A stretch of DNA of 64,000 nucleotides, from assembly GCF_000717645.1 (NCBI RefSeq), contig NZ_JNZZ01000007.1, positions 183,483 through 247,482 on the forward strand. The letters run 5' to 3'. Below, one piece after another: positions 50,550 to 63,001 of this stretch (its first letter is position 1; each line of letters begins with the position of its first letter). Under the pieces are notes generated by a model. It saw nothing but the letters and a program-made list of their open reading frames with translations. It was not told where the DNA came from and did not search any database. The position numbers and the translations under genes are program-made. The stretch is from Streptomyces californicus (GTDB lineage: Bacteria; Actinomycetota; Actinomycetes; Streptomycetales; Streptomycetaceae).

Positions 50550-52049
50550 ATGGTGCAGTGGACATCGACGGTGGGCGCGGCCCAGCTCGCCCGTCAGCTC
50601 CGGTCCCAGCAGGCCCGGCCCACCGGGCCGGGCGGACGCAAGCCGCCCGCCTACCGCGCGCTCGCCGACGGCGTACGTCTGCTGGTCCTGGAGGGCCGGG
50701 TTCCGGTCGCCGCCCGGCTGCCCGCCGAACGCGAGCTGGCCCTCGCCCTCTCCGTCAGCCGGACGACCGTCGCCGCCGCCTACGAGGCGCTGCGCGCGGA
50801 GGGCTTCCTGGAGTCGCGGCGCGGGGCCGGGAGCTGGACCGCCGTGCCCGCCGGAAACCCGCTGCCCGCCCGCGGCCTCGAACCGCTGCCGCCGGAGTCG
50901 CTCGGCTCGATGATCGACCTGGGGTGCGCGGCCCTGCCCGCGCCCGAACCGTGGCTGACCCGGGCCGTCCAGGGAGCGCTGGAGGAGCTGCCGCCGTACG
51001 CCCACACGCACGGCGACTACCCGGCCGGGCTGCCCGCGCTGCGCCGCATGATCGCCGACCGCTACACGGCTCTCGGCGTGCCGACGATGCCCGAGCAGAT
51101 CATGGTCACCACCGGGGCGATGGGCGCCATCGACGCCATCTGCCACCTCTTCGCGGGTCGCGGGGAGCGGATCGCGGTCGAGTCCCCGAGCTACGCCAAC
51201 ATCCTCCAGCTGATGCGCGAGACCGGCGCCCGCCTGGTCCCGGTCGCCATGGAGGAGGGGCTCGGCGGCTGGGACATGAACCGCTGGCGCCAGGTGCTGC
51301 GGGACGCCGCGCCCCGGCTCGCCTACGTGGTCGCCGACTTCCACAACCCCACCGGGGCGCTCGCCGACGAGCAGCAGCGCCGGGACCTGGTGGACGCGGC
51401 CCGGTCCGCCGGCACGGTCCTGGTCGTCGACGAGACGATGAACGAACTCCGGCTGGACCCCGGCCTCGCCATGCCGCGCCGGGTCTGCGCCTTCGACCCG
51501 GCCGGGAGCACGGTCCTGACCGTCGGCTCGGCCAGCAAGGCGTTCTGGGCCGGGATGCGCATCGGCTGGGTGCGTGCCGCCCCGGACGTCATCCGCAGCC
51601 TGGTCGCCGCGCGCGCGTACGCCGACATGGGCACCCCCGTGTTGGAGCAGCTCGCCATCAACTGGCTCATGGGCACGGGCGGCTGGGAAGAGGCCGTCGA
51701 GGTCCGCCGGGGCCAGGCCCGGGAGAACCGCGACGCCCTGGTGGCGGCGGTGCGGCGGGAGCTGCCGGACTGGGAGTTCGCCGTGCCGAGCGGCGGCCTG
51801 ACCCTGTGGGTGCGGACCGGGGGCCTCTCCGGTTCGCGGCTGGCCGTGGCGGGCGAGCGCGTCGGGGTCCGGGTGCCGTCGGGGCCGCGCTTCGGGGTGG
51901 ACGGCGCGTTCGAGGGGTACGTACGGCTGCCGTTCACGGTGAGCGGGCCCGTCGCGGACGAGGCGGCCGTCCGCCTGGCGGCCGCGGTGGAGCTGGTGCG
52001 CTCCGGGGCGGGCGCGGGGGCCGACGCACCGCGCAGCTTCGTGGCCTGA
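50550..52049 (+). CDS. MocR-type (GntR/aminotransferase) regulator, YczR-like
   Basis: A 499-residue MocR protein: N-terminal GntR winged helix (about 30-100; LPAERELALALSVSRTTVAAAY) fused to a fold-type I aminotransferase-like domain with the PLP lysine Lys330 (GSASKAFWAGMR). PLP binding is expected; aminotransferase activity is usually lost in MocR proteins. It is divergent from yczE, and the YczR subgroup is the likely identity. The ATG at 50550 has GGAAGG 14 nt upstream, a little far. Confidence 0.88.
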   Translation: MVQWTSTVGAAQLARQLRSQQARPTGPGGRKPPAYRALADGVRLLVLEGRVPVAARLPAERELALALSVSRTTVAAAYEALRAEGFLESRRGAGSWTAVPAGNPLPARGLEPLPPESLGSMIDLGCAALPAPEPWLTRAVQGALEELPPYAHTHGDYPAGLPALRRMIADRYTALGVPTMPEQIMVTTGAMGAIDAICHLFAGRGERIAVESPSYANILQLMRETGARLVPVAMEEGLGGWDMNRWRQVLRDAAPRLAYVVADFHNPTGALADEQQRRDLVDAARSAGTVLVVDETMNELRLDPGLAMPRRVCAFDPAGSTVLTVGSASKAFWAGMRIGWVRAAPDVIRSLVAARAYADMGTPVLEQLAINWLMGTGGWEEAVEVRRGQARENRDALVAAVRRELPDWEFAVPSGGLTLWVRTGGLSGSRLAVAGERVGVRVPSGPRFGVDGAFEGYVRLPFTVSGPVADEAAVRLAAAVELVRSGAGAGADAPRSFVA

Positions 52050-52220
52050 GCGCCGGACGGTCCGAGCGGCTCTGAGCGCCTGAGCGACTGACGGTTTGAG
52101 TGCCTGAGCGCCTGACGGTCCGGGCGCCTGAGTGCCTGGGTGCCCGAGCGCCTGACGGACCGCAGCGGCTCTGCGGGTCCGATGGCCTGAGGGCCGGTCT
52201 GAGCGCCCGGTCGGGTTCGC
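52047..52220. repeat. Degenerate GAGCGCCTGA repeats
   Basis: About ten imperfect 8 to 10-nt copies of GAGCGCCTGA/CTGAGTGCCT after the MocR stop codon. The array has no open frame with family-like sequence. It looks like simple repeat expansion. Confidence 0.6.
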
Positions 52221-52237
52221 GACCCCGGACACGGCGG

Positions 52238-52279
52238 CGGGCGGGGAGCGGACCGTGGTGGTGGCCCGCTCCCCGCCCG
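52238..52279 (+). terminator. 14-bp terminator hairpin with T-rich tail
   Basis: CGGGCGGGGAGCGG (52238-52251) pairs perfectly with 52266-52279; loop of 14 nt; followed by TTGTTCTTGT. Classical shape for a terminator of the MocR gene. It lies 70 nt beyond the end of the convergent sffA. Confidence 0.75.
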
Positions 52280-52349
52280 TTGTTCTTGTGGTCACCGTGA
52301 TGCCGCTGTCGCCGCCCCGCTTCCGGTCCGACCCGGCCGCGCCTTCGGC

Positions 52350-54029
52350 TCAGCTCTCCGCCCCGGCGGGCTGCGCCTTCGCCAGCGGCCCGGACGCCCC
52401 CGCCCCGTCCGTCATCGCCTCCACCGGCGTCACGTCGCCCTGCCGGGGCGCGGCCTCCACGGCCACCGGGGCCCGGTCCGTGATGGGCCCCTCCTCGTCG
52501 GCCGTCCACGCCGCCTCCGCCGGTGTGTGCCGTCCGGGCAGCAGGTCGAGCACCGCCTGCCGGTGGGCGTCGCTCGTGGCGTCGTCGTACGGGTCCGGAG
52601 TGGCGGGCACCTGGAGGCGCAGGACCGGTCCCGTGCCGAGGCGGACATAGCCGCGGCCCGGGGGGACCTCGGCCGGCGGGGTGGTGCGCGGTTCGGCGCC
52701 GAGGAGCGCCGCGACCTGCTCACGCGAGGCCGGGCCGAGGACCGCGCGGGCGCGGGTGTGGCTGAGCACGGTCTCGGTCAGGGTGTCCACCGCGTCGAAC
52801 TGCTCGGCCACCACCACGGTGACCTGGGCCGCCCGACCGTGCCGCAGCGGGACACGCAGCAGCTCCTGCGGATCGGGCCTGCCGTCGGCGGCAGCGAGGT
52901 GGCCCAGGACCCCGGGGCGGTCCAGCAGGATCCACAGCGGCCGCCGGATGTCGTCCGGTACGGGGTGGCCGCTCTGCCGGGCCCGGTTGGCGGTGATCAG
53001 GCGGCGCTCCGTCTCGTGCGCCGCCCACTCCAGCGTGGCCAGCGCCCCGCCGGGGCCCGACTCCACGGCGAGGACGCCGTCGCGGCCGGTGAACGCGGCG
53101 TACTCGCCGGTCCCGCTGCCGTCGATGACGATGACGTCCCCGCCCTGGAGGGCCTGCAGGGCGATCGAGCGGACCAGGGTCGTGGTGCCGCCGCCGGGCT
53201 GCCCGGCGGCCAGCAGGTGCGGCTCGGTGGAGCGGCCGCCGGTCCGCCAGAGGACGGGCGACGCGTCCGCGGTGGCGTCGCCGTCGCGTACGGGGACGGT
53301 ACGGGAGACGGCGTCCGGGTCCGTGAAGCCGAGGACCGTCTCGCCCGGGGCGGTGACGAAGCGCTGAGCGGCGATGGTGGTGGGGAGCGCGTCCAGCACG
53401 GTCACGTCGAGGCGGTTGGCCTCCTCGTCCCAGTCGAAGCGGTACTCGCGGCCCCGGCCGGACTTCGTGTGGAGCAACTGCTCGATGCGGGAGCGCGCGG
53501 CGGCCTCGCCGTCCGTGAAGTACGCCGGGTAGGAGATCCGGAGCCGGGTGAGCCGGCCGTCCCGGTCGAAGGCGTAGCCGTCGAAGGTCTTCGTCCAGTC
53601 GCCGCCGTGGGCGAACAGCGGCTCGGGGTCGTCGGCCGCCGAGAAGTACGGCACGAGCGCCTCGTACAGCGAGCGGAGCCGGGCGCTCTCCGACTCGTCG
53701 GGCCCGGTGCGCACGGGGGTCCGCTCCCGCCCCTTCCAGGCGGCCGCGCCCATCACCGTGACCAGGGCCAGGATCGGCCCGAACGGGACGAGCGCCGCCG
53801 CGAGCAGGCAGGCCGCGACGAGGAACAGCTTGGGGCCCCGCCGTTCCTTGGGCATCGCGACCCAGTTCTGCCGGCCCGCCACGGCCAGCAGCCGCAGACC
53901 GCGGATCACCGTGATCAGCGGATGGAGGACATCGGTGGCGCTGTCGGCGGCCGTCCGCGCGATCTCTCTGCCACGAGTGATCGAAGCGGTGCCGCTGCTC
54001 AGAATGCGGGGGAGTGGTCGCCGGGCCAC
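52350..54029 (-). CDS. sffA: FtsK/SpoIIIE-like septal protein SffA with degenerate Walker A
   Basis: A 559-residue protein with two N-terminal membrane segments (about 66-84 and 86-102) and a C-terminal FtsK/SpoIIIE-like ATPase domain. SffA is the sporulation-septum FtsK-like protein of Streptomyces, brought to septa by SmeA and involved in spore chromosome segregation. The Walker A position reads GQPGGGTTT at 276-284, where Lys is replaced by Thr282; Walker B VIVIDG keeps only the Asp. ATP binding by a normal P-loop is therefore doubtful. Start is a GTG at 54029. smeA lies 37 nt upstream, one operon. Confidence 0.87.
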   Translation of the reverse strand: MARRPLPRILSSGTASITRGREIARTAADSATDVLHPLITVIRGLRLLAVAGRQNWVAMPKERRGPKLFLVAACLLAAALVPFGPILALVTVMGAAAWKGRERTPVRTGPDESESARLRSLYEALVPYFSAADDPEPLFAHGGDWTKTFDGYAFDRDGRLTRLRISYPAYFTDGEAAARSRIEQLLHTKSGRGREYRFDWDEEANRLDVTVLDALPTTIAAQRFVTAPGETVLGFTDPDAVSRTVPVRDGDATADASPVLWRTGGRSTEPHLLAAGQPGGGTTTLVRSIALQALQGGDVIVIDGSGTGEYAAFTGRDGVLAVESGPGGALATLEWAAHETERRLITANRARQSGHPVPDDIRRPLWILLDRPGVLGHLAAADGRPDPQELLRVPLRHGRAAQVTVVVAEQFDAVDTLTETVLSHTRARAVLGPASREQVAALLGAEPRTTPPAEVPPGRGYVRLGTGPVLRLQVPATPDPYDDATSDAHRQAVLDLLPGRHTPAEAAWTADEEGPITDRAPVAVEAAPRQGDVTPVEAMTDGAGASGPLAKAQPAGAES

Positions 54030-54066
54030 GTCGGTCTCCTGAAGGGGTGGGAGCGGTTGCGGAGCG

Positions 54067-54261
54067 TCAGAACTTGATCCCGCCCAGCAGGCCGGCGAGG
54101 CTCGCCCCGCCCGCCGTGATGCTCGGAGCGATGGCGGTGCCGGCCAGGTAGAAGCCGAACAGTGCGCAGACGATGGCGTGGGACGCCTTGAGCCCGTCCT
54201 TCTTGAAGAACAGGAAGACGACGATGGCGAGCAGGACCACGCCCGAGATGGAAAGGATCAT
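54067..54261 (-). CDS. smeA: Small sporulation membrane protein SmeA
   Basis: A 64-residue protein with two hydrophobic helices, MILSISGVVLLAIVVFLFF at the start and a second at about 28-46, linked by FKKDGLKASHA. It matches the size and layout of SmeA, the small membrane protein that localises to sporulation septa and recruits SffA. It is followed by sffA after 37 nt, which strongly supports the call. AGGAGAG precedes the ATG. Confidence 0.88.
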   Translation of the reverse strand: MILSISGVVLLAIVVFLFFKKDGLKASHAIVCALFGFYLAGTAIAPSITAGGASLAGLLGGIKF

Positions 54262-54612
54262 GAGCGGTTCTCTCCTGGTTGAAGGGGACAGTCACCATGA
54301 GTCCTTCCAGGATCACGCGAAGTATCTATATGACAAAAGGTGCAATCGAGTGAATATGCTGCTCTTTCACTTGACCGGCCCACAGGAGACGGCTTTCGGG
54401 GAGCGGCATCACCCGGGCCGTGGTGGGAAGAACCGGAGCGACCGGCCCCGGCGATCCCTCGCCCGGCCGGGACCGGGTCGGATCGGGACCGGGCCGCGCG
54501 CGCCCGGGAGCAGTACCCTGTCGATTCACTCGTACGGCCCCCGTGCCGTACGCCCACCAGGTCGATCGCGGCGGTGACGCCGCGGCAGCAGTCGAGGAAG
54601 GCGGCCCGTCCG
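54262..54612. promoter_or_regulatory. Region upstream of smeA and of the ankyrin gene
   Basis: 351 nt without a supported gene. It contains an unusually AT-rich stretch at about 54318-54365 (minus strand: TGTCATATAGATAC), a likely promoter for the developmentally controlled smeA operon. I see no consensus match to a particular sporulation regulator. The ankyrin gene promoter is probably in the GC-rich right half. Confidence 0.45.
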
Positions 54613-55005
54613 ATGAGCGAAACCCCTGATCCCGAGGTGGTCGAGCTGGCGACCAAGGTCTTCGACCTGGCCCGTGCCGGTGAGACCGAGGCGCTCACCG
54701 CGTACGTCGAGGCCGGGGTCCCCGCCAACCTCACCAACGACCGGGGCGACACACTCGTGATGCTCGCGGCGTACCACGGCCACGCCGCCACGGTCGCCGC
54801 CCTCGTCGCCCGCGACGCCGACCCGGACCGGGCCAACGACCGCGGCCAGACCCCGCTGGCCGGAGCCGTCTTCAAGGGCGAGGACGCCGTCGTCGACGCG
54901 CTGCTCGCCGCCGGCGCCGACCCGGCCGCCGGAACGCCGTCCGCGCTGGACACGGCCCGGATGTTCGGCAAGTCCGACCTGCTGGAACGCTTCGGTGCGC
55001 GGTGA
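54613..55005 (+). CDS. Ankyrin-repeat protein
   Basis: A 130-residue soluble protein consisting almost entirely of three ankyrin repeats: GDTLVMLAAYHGHAATVAAL, then GQTPLAGAVFKGEDAVVDALLAAGAD, then a shorter cap. Ankyrin repeats mediate protein-protein contacts; partner unknown. GAGGAAGG lies 12 nt before the ATG. It is a typical single-gene unit divergent from smeA. Confidence 0.85.
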   Translation: MSETPDPEVVELATKVFDLARAGETEALTAYVEAGVPANLTNDRGDTLVMLAAYHGHAATVAALVARDADPDRANDRGQTPLAGAVFKGEDAVVDALLAAGADPAAGTPSALDTARMFGKSDLLERFGAR

Positions 55006-55295
55006 GACGACGGCGGGCGCACTCCTGGAGGCGTCCGCCGTGGGCTTCGCTGACCGGTCCGTCGTAAATGTGGTCGCGGTGGCGAAATGGCTGGGTCATC
55101 ATGACGTCGCGGGCCCGCTCAGGGCCACCGACGAGAGGCAGAGGAAGATGCTCTACACCAGGCGAAAGACGGCGGTCGGCCGATCATGTCACTGCGCGGC
55201 GTAACGGTGTCCCCCCGGACACCCCCGCGTGCCGAGAGGCACGGGGCACTGCACAGTCCCGGTCGCGTCGACAGCTTGATGTGAGGCTTTCTCCC
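55006..55295. other. Intergenic region before the HEAT-like gene
   Basis: 290 nt. I see no supported gene and no strong hairpin. GTAAATGT at about 55064 with CTGACC upstream is a possible weak promoter. Confidence 0.4.
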
Positions 55296-56714
55296 ATGTT
55301 CGATCCGTTCATAGCGCCGAGCGGCACCCTGCTCGGCCTGCTGCAGAGGGGCCGCGGCGACGGCACGCTCCACGCGCTCGCCGCACCGCGCCCCGAGGCC
55401 CTCGCGGCCCTCAACCACTGCGTCGTGAGCGACCCCCGCCACGACTGGCAGGTGGAGAACCGCTCCCTCTACTACGCGCGCCTCTACCTCGACCTCGACG
55501 GCGGTATCGAGGAGATCGAGCGGCACCTGCTCGATCCCGACGATCACCTCGACACCGACGACTCCCGTACCGGGCTGGCGCTCTCCGTCCTCGGCCACCT
55601 CGCCTCCTACGGGCGCGACGACGCCCTGGCCCTGCTCCGCCGCTACACGGCGACCGGCGCCAACTGGGCCTGGGCCCTGGACGAGCTCGCCCTGCGCGAC
55701 GACGACGCCGGCCTGCGCTCCCTCGCGCTGCCCGTCCTCGCCCGCTTCCCGGCCACCGATCAGGGCACGGCCGACCTCGCCACCGCCGTACGCGACGCAT
55801 TCGAACCGCGCCCCTGGCGGCTGTGGGCCGACGACCCGCGCGAAACGGTCGGGGCCCGTGTCCGGGCCGCCGGCGAACAGGGCTCGTTCGACCGGTGGCA
55901 GCGCCAGATGCGCCCCGGGGGACCCCGCCCCGGCTGGAGCGTCCAGGCCGTCTTCGACTGGGCCCAGCAGGCCCTGGAACGCGGCAGCGAACTGCACGTC
56001 CCCGCGGCGCGCTGCCTCACCGCCGTCGCCGGACCCGACGACCTTCCCCAGATCGTCGAGGCCGGCCGCAGCGGACCCGACGGCGCGCGCTGCGCCGCCC
56101 TGCACTACCTCGCGGAGACCGGCGAAGCAGTCGTCCTCGACCTCATCGAGGCCGCCGCGGCCGACCCCTCCCGCACCGTCGCCGACACGGCCGTCGCCGC
56201 CTTCGAGCGGATGACCGCCGAGGCCGCCGTGCGACGGGCCCGGCGCTGGGCCCACCGCCCCGACGCCCTCGGAGCCTCCGCCGCCGGAGTGCTCGCCTGC
56301 CGAGGCACCGCCCAGGACGCTCCCCAAGTCCTCGGCGCGCTGCGGGAGGCCGTGCGCGGCGACGGACCCGACGCCCCCCGGCTGTGGACCCTGGTCGACG
56401 GGGCCGGGCGCCTCGGCATCGCCTGCGCAGCCCCCGTGCTGCGCCACGTCTACCGCGAGACGTCCTCCTCGCACCTGCGGGGCCGGGCGGCCCGCGCGCT
56501 GGCCGCCACCGACCCGTCCTTCGCGACCGGGTTCGCGGTGGAGTGCCTGTGGGACTGCGAGGAGACCACCCGCGAGGTGGCCGCCCGCCACGCCGAGACG
56601 GGCGACATCCGCGTCGCGGAACGGCTGCGCCGCCTCGCCGCCGACCCGGCCGAGGAGGCCGAGGTCCAGACCGCCGTACGGAGCCGGATCGGCCCGGACA
56701 CCTCCGCGGTCTGA
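55296..56714 (+). CDS. HEAT-like repeat protein
   Basis: A 472-residue soluble protein built of alpha-helical repeats: several helical pairs of about 30-35 residues with AARCLTAVAGPDDLPQIVEA and ADTAVAAFERMTAEAAVRRA patterns typical of HEAT/PBS-lyase-like repeats. Family function is unknown; it probably acts as a scaffold. The ATG at 55296 starts the conserved-looking MFDPFIAPSGTLLGLLQRGR; only a weak GAGG precedes it. It is followed after 63 nt by a DUF4240 gene on the same strand. Confidence 0.72.
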   Translation: MFDPFIAPSGTLLGLLQRGRGDGTLHALAAPRPEALAALNHCVVSDPRHDWQVENRSLYYARLYLDLDGGIEEIERHLLDPDDHLDTDDSRTGLALSVLGHLASYGRDDALALLRRYTATGANWAWALDELALRDDDAGLRSLALPVLARFPATDQGTADLATAVRDAFEPRPWRLWADDPRETVGARVRAAGEQGSFDRWQRQMRPGGPRPGWSVQAVFDWAQQALERGSELHVPAARCLTAVAGPDDLPQIVEAGRSGPDGARCAALHYLAETGEAVVLDLIEAAAADPSRTVADTAVAAFERMTAEAAVRRARRWAHRPDALGASAAGVLACRGTAQDAPQVLGALREAVRGDGPDAPRLWTLVDGAGRLGIACAAPVLRHVYRETSSSHLRGRAARALAATDPSFATGFAVECLWDCEETTREVAARHAETGDIRVAERLRRLAADPAEEAEVQTAVRSRIGPDTSAV

Positions 56715-56777
56715 CCGCGCAGGTCACGGACACCGGGAGGAGGGTCGTTGTCAGACCCTCCTCCTAACCTTTCCGCC

Positions 56778-57350
56778 ATGGACATCGACACGTGGTGGGG
56801 GCTGGTCGAGCGGGCCCGTGACATGGCCGGGGGCCGGGCCGACGACCGGGACGCGCCCGACGACCCGCTGCCGGGAGCGCTGACCGACGTGCTCGCCGCC
56901 CTGGAGCCCGGACGGATCGCGGAGTTCGCCGTGACGGCCGTGGAGGTGTCCTGGTCCGCCTACCGGTGGCCCCTGTGGAACGCGGCCCACCTCATCGAGG
57001 GCGGCTGCGGCGACGACGGCTTCACGGACTTCCGCGACGGGCTCGCCCTGCTCGGCCGGGAGACCTTCACCCGGGTGGTGGCCGACCCCGACGCGCTGGC
57101 CGGACTGCCGGTCGTGATCCGGATGGCCCGGGGCGAGCGCGGCTGGATCGGATACGAGTCGCTGAGCGCGCTGGTGAACGCGGCCCACCGCCGGCGGACG
57201 GGCGAGACCGCCTCCCTCGACGCCGCGGTGGAGGAGGCCCTGAGCGAGCGCGAACGGCCGGCCGGGCCGGCGGGGGAGAGCTGGGACGCCGAGGACGACG
57301 AGGCGAACCGCGTACGTCTGCCGCGCCTGGCGGTGCTCTTCCTGGACTGA
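56778..57350 (+). CDS. DUF4240 domain protein
   Basis: A 190-residue protein of the DUF4240 family: it opens with [14 protein letters not shown] and contains [20 protein letters not shown] followed by [14 protein letters not shown], the family core. Function is unknown. TAACCT (56765-56770) lies 7 nt before the ATG and no SD is seen, so it may be leaderless. The C-terminus after residue 150 is acidic. Confidence 0.82.
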   Translation: MDIDTWWGLVERARDMAGGRADDRDAPDDPLPGALTDVLAALEPGRIAEFAVTAVEVSWSAYRWPLWNAAHLIEGGCGDDGFTDFRDGLALLGRETFTRVVADPDALAGLPVVIRMARGERGWIGYESLSALVNAAHRRRTGETASLDAAVEEALSERERPAGPAGESWDAEDDEANRVRLPRLAVLFLD

Positions 57351-57472
57351 GCCGGACCCGGGCGCGTTCCCGTATCCGTATGCGGACGGGCCCGGAGCCC
57401 TACGCGCGGCACCATGCCGGCGGCCCCTTCGCCGCCGCTGCGGGACCGGTGGCGCGGGCACACAATGGCGCC

Positions 57473-61189
<3,717 letters not shown>

Positions 61190-61349
61190 GACGCGGTACC
61201 GCCCCGGTCGCGAAGACGCCACCGACCCGGCCGCGCGGCCGCGCGGGCATCCCGGCACCGGTCGCGTGGTCCCGCCGCCGCTCCGGTCGAGCGGAGGTCC
61301 CCGCTCCGGTCGCATAAACGCCGTTTCGACCGTTGTCCGTACGAGGACC

Positions 61350-61363
61350 TAATCTGTTCCACG
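61350..61363 (+). promoter_or_regulatory. -10 TAATCT positioned for a leaderless transcript
   Basis: TAATCT (61350-61355) is 7 nt before the GTG at 61363; a possible -35 TTCGAC lies at 61325-61330 (19-nt spacing). No SD is present, so transcription probably starts at the GTG. Confidence 0.5.
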
Positions 61364-62898
61364 TGACTTCGCCTGCCTACCCGGACACCGCCTCGCCGCA
61401 GCTCAGCGCGGGGCCGCGGCCTGCCCCGGGCCCCGCCGCCGACGAGGGGCTCTCCCGGCGGCTGCGCGCGCTCGCGTGCACGGCGCCCCTGCACGACCTG
61501 GACGTCCGCAAGGCGAATCTGGCCGGCGAGTACACGGTGTACGCCATGGCGGAGGTCGCCCTCGCCGCGATCGACCACGTCACCCTCAACATGGACTTCG
61601 ACACCGGGGCCGACCACGACCAGATAGTGGCCAGGCTGCTGCCCCGGGTCGGCGCCCAGGCCCCCGACCGCCCCGTCGCCGAGCACGAACGGGTCGCCCG
61701 CTGGGTCCTGGAGAACCTGATCAACGTCGGCAGCGTCGACCGGGGCTTCCGCGCGGTCTACGGCACCTTCGGCCCCGACGGGGTCTACGTCCGCCGCGAC
61801 TACGACTTCAAGCTCATCGAGGAGGTCCCCGGCCACGGCGGCACGGTCTTCCTCCGCGCCACCGACGAAGCGGTCAACGTCCTCGTCGGCGCGCTCGACA
61901 CCGACGTCACCAGCGCCCAGATCGCCGCCGAGGTCAAGCTGGAGGTCCTGATCAGCCGGGGCCGCCTCGCGGACGCCCAGCTCGCCGCCGAACAGGCCCG
62001 CTACCGCACCGTGCAGTACGCGGAGACCCTGCGCCGCACCCTGGAGGCCACCCGGCGCAACGTGCGCGCCGTCGACTGGCTCCACACCGTCCCGGACATG
62101 ATCGCCGAGGCCCTGGAGCACGTCGCCGACCGCTACCGCCACGAGAACGCGATCCTCACCAACATCCGCAAGGCCCGCGACGAGGCCGAGGAGCCGGAGC
62201 ACAAGCGCCGGGCCGCCGAACTGGTCGACATCGTCAAGGACTGCATCCGCCGTCACACCCAGCTCCAGTCCCGGCTCCTGGAGGCGGGCCCCCTCTTCCG
62301 CGCCGAGCAGGACCGCCAGGCGTTCGCACCGCCGGCCACGCAGACGGGCCTCGACCTGTACGGGCAGCTCCTCGCCCCGCTCCTCCCGCTCCCCGTCGAA
62401 CAGTCCACCCGGGCCACCGACGCCTTCTTCGCCCGCGGCACCGGACTGCGCACCCCCACCGCCGTACGCGTCGGGGACCTGGTCGAGCTGCTGCTCACCC
62501 CGCCGCAGGAACGCGAGCACCTGGGCGCGGAGATGCCCGAGCCCGACCTGATCGCCACCCCCGACGACAGCCGGTTCAGCGACGAGCAGCTCGCCCGCGC
62601 CATGACCCTGCTCGACCTGGAGCACGACGCCCCGCGCCGCCTCTCCGGACTGCTCGCTGAGGCCCGGCGCAGCGGCGGCGACGGCGAGGACCTCGCCTAC
62701 CTGGTCGCCCTGCTCGCCGTGCACGCCGCCAGCCCCCCGGTCGGCACCGCCTACCGGCAGGGCGAGCGGCGGCTGCTGTTCGCCGTCGACGACGGCACCC
62801 AACTGGACGACCCCGGATTCGGCGGCGCCGACCTGATCGTGGGCACCGCCCTGCTGGACGCCGCCGGGATGGCCGCCGACCGCCAGGACGCCTCGTGA
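61363..62898 (+). CDS. Probable MukF/MksF/JetA-like kleisin subunit
   Basis: A 511-residue soluble, largely helical protein. After a proline-rich N-terminus, a winged-helix-like segment (about 30-125) is followed by long charged helices (about 175-290: LISRGRLADAQLAAEQARYRT and on) and a C-terminal winged-helix-like part. This layout, and the position directly before a second small winged-helix protein, fit the kleisin of a MukBEF/MksBEF/Wadjet-type SMC complex. It is structural reasoning, not a recognised motif. GTG start; upstream -10 at N7 supports it. Confidence 0.5.
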   Translation: MTSPAYPDTASPQLSAGPRPAPGPAADEGLSRRLRALACTAPLHDLDVRKANLAGEYTVYAMAEVALAAIDHVTLNMDFDTGADHDQIVARLLPRVGAQAPDRPVAEHERVARWVLENLINVGSVDRGFRAVYGTFGPDGVYVRRDYDFKLIEEVPGHGGTVFLRATDEAVNVLVGALDTDVTSAQIAAEVKLEVLISRGRLADAQLAAEQARYRTVQYAETLRRTLEATRRNVRAVDWLHTVPDMIAEALEHVADRYRHENAILTNIRKARDEAEEPEHKRRAAELVDIVKDCIRRHTQLQSRLLEAGPLFRAEQDRQAFAPPATQTGLDLYGQLLAPLLPLPVEQSTRATDAFFARGTGLRTPTAVRVGDLVELLLTPPQEREHLGAEMPEPDLIATPDDSRFSDEQLARAMTLLDLEHDAPRRLSGLLAEARRSGGDGEDLAYLVALLAVHAASPPVGTAYRQGERRLLFAVDDGTQLDDPGFGGADLIVGTALLDAAGMAADRQDAS

Positions 62899-63001
62899 CC
62901 GGGCCGGTGCGATCCGCGCCGCCGGCCGGGCCGGGCCTCCCCGCCCCGGCCCCCGCCCTTCCTTCGCACCCGCACGTCTTCCGTACCGAGGAGTCCCAGC
63001 C

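Noticed and set aside
54995..55204. Short + strand open frame after the ankyrin gene
   Set aside because: Overlaps the ankyrin gene end, has no convincing SD, and shows no recognisable sequence.
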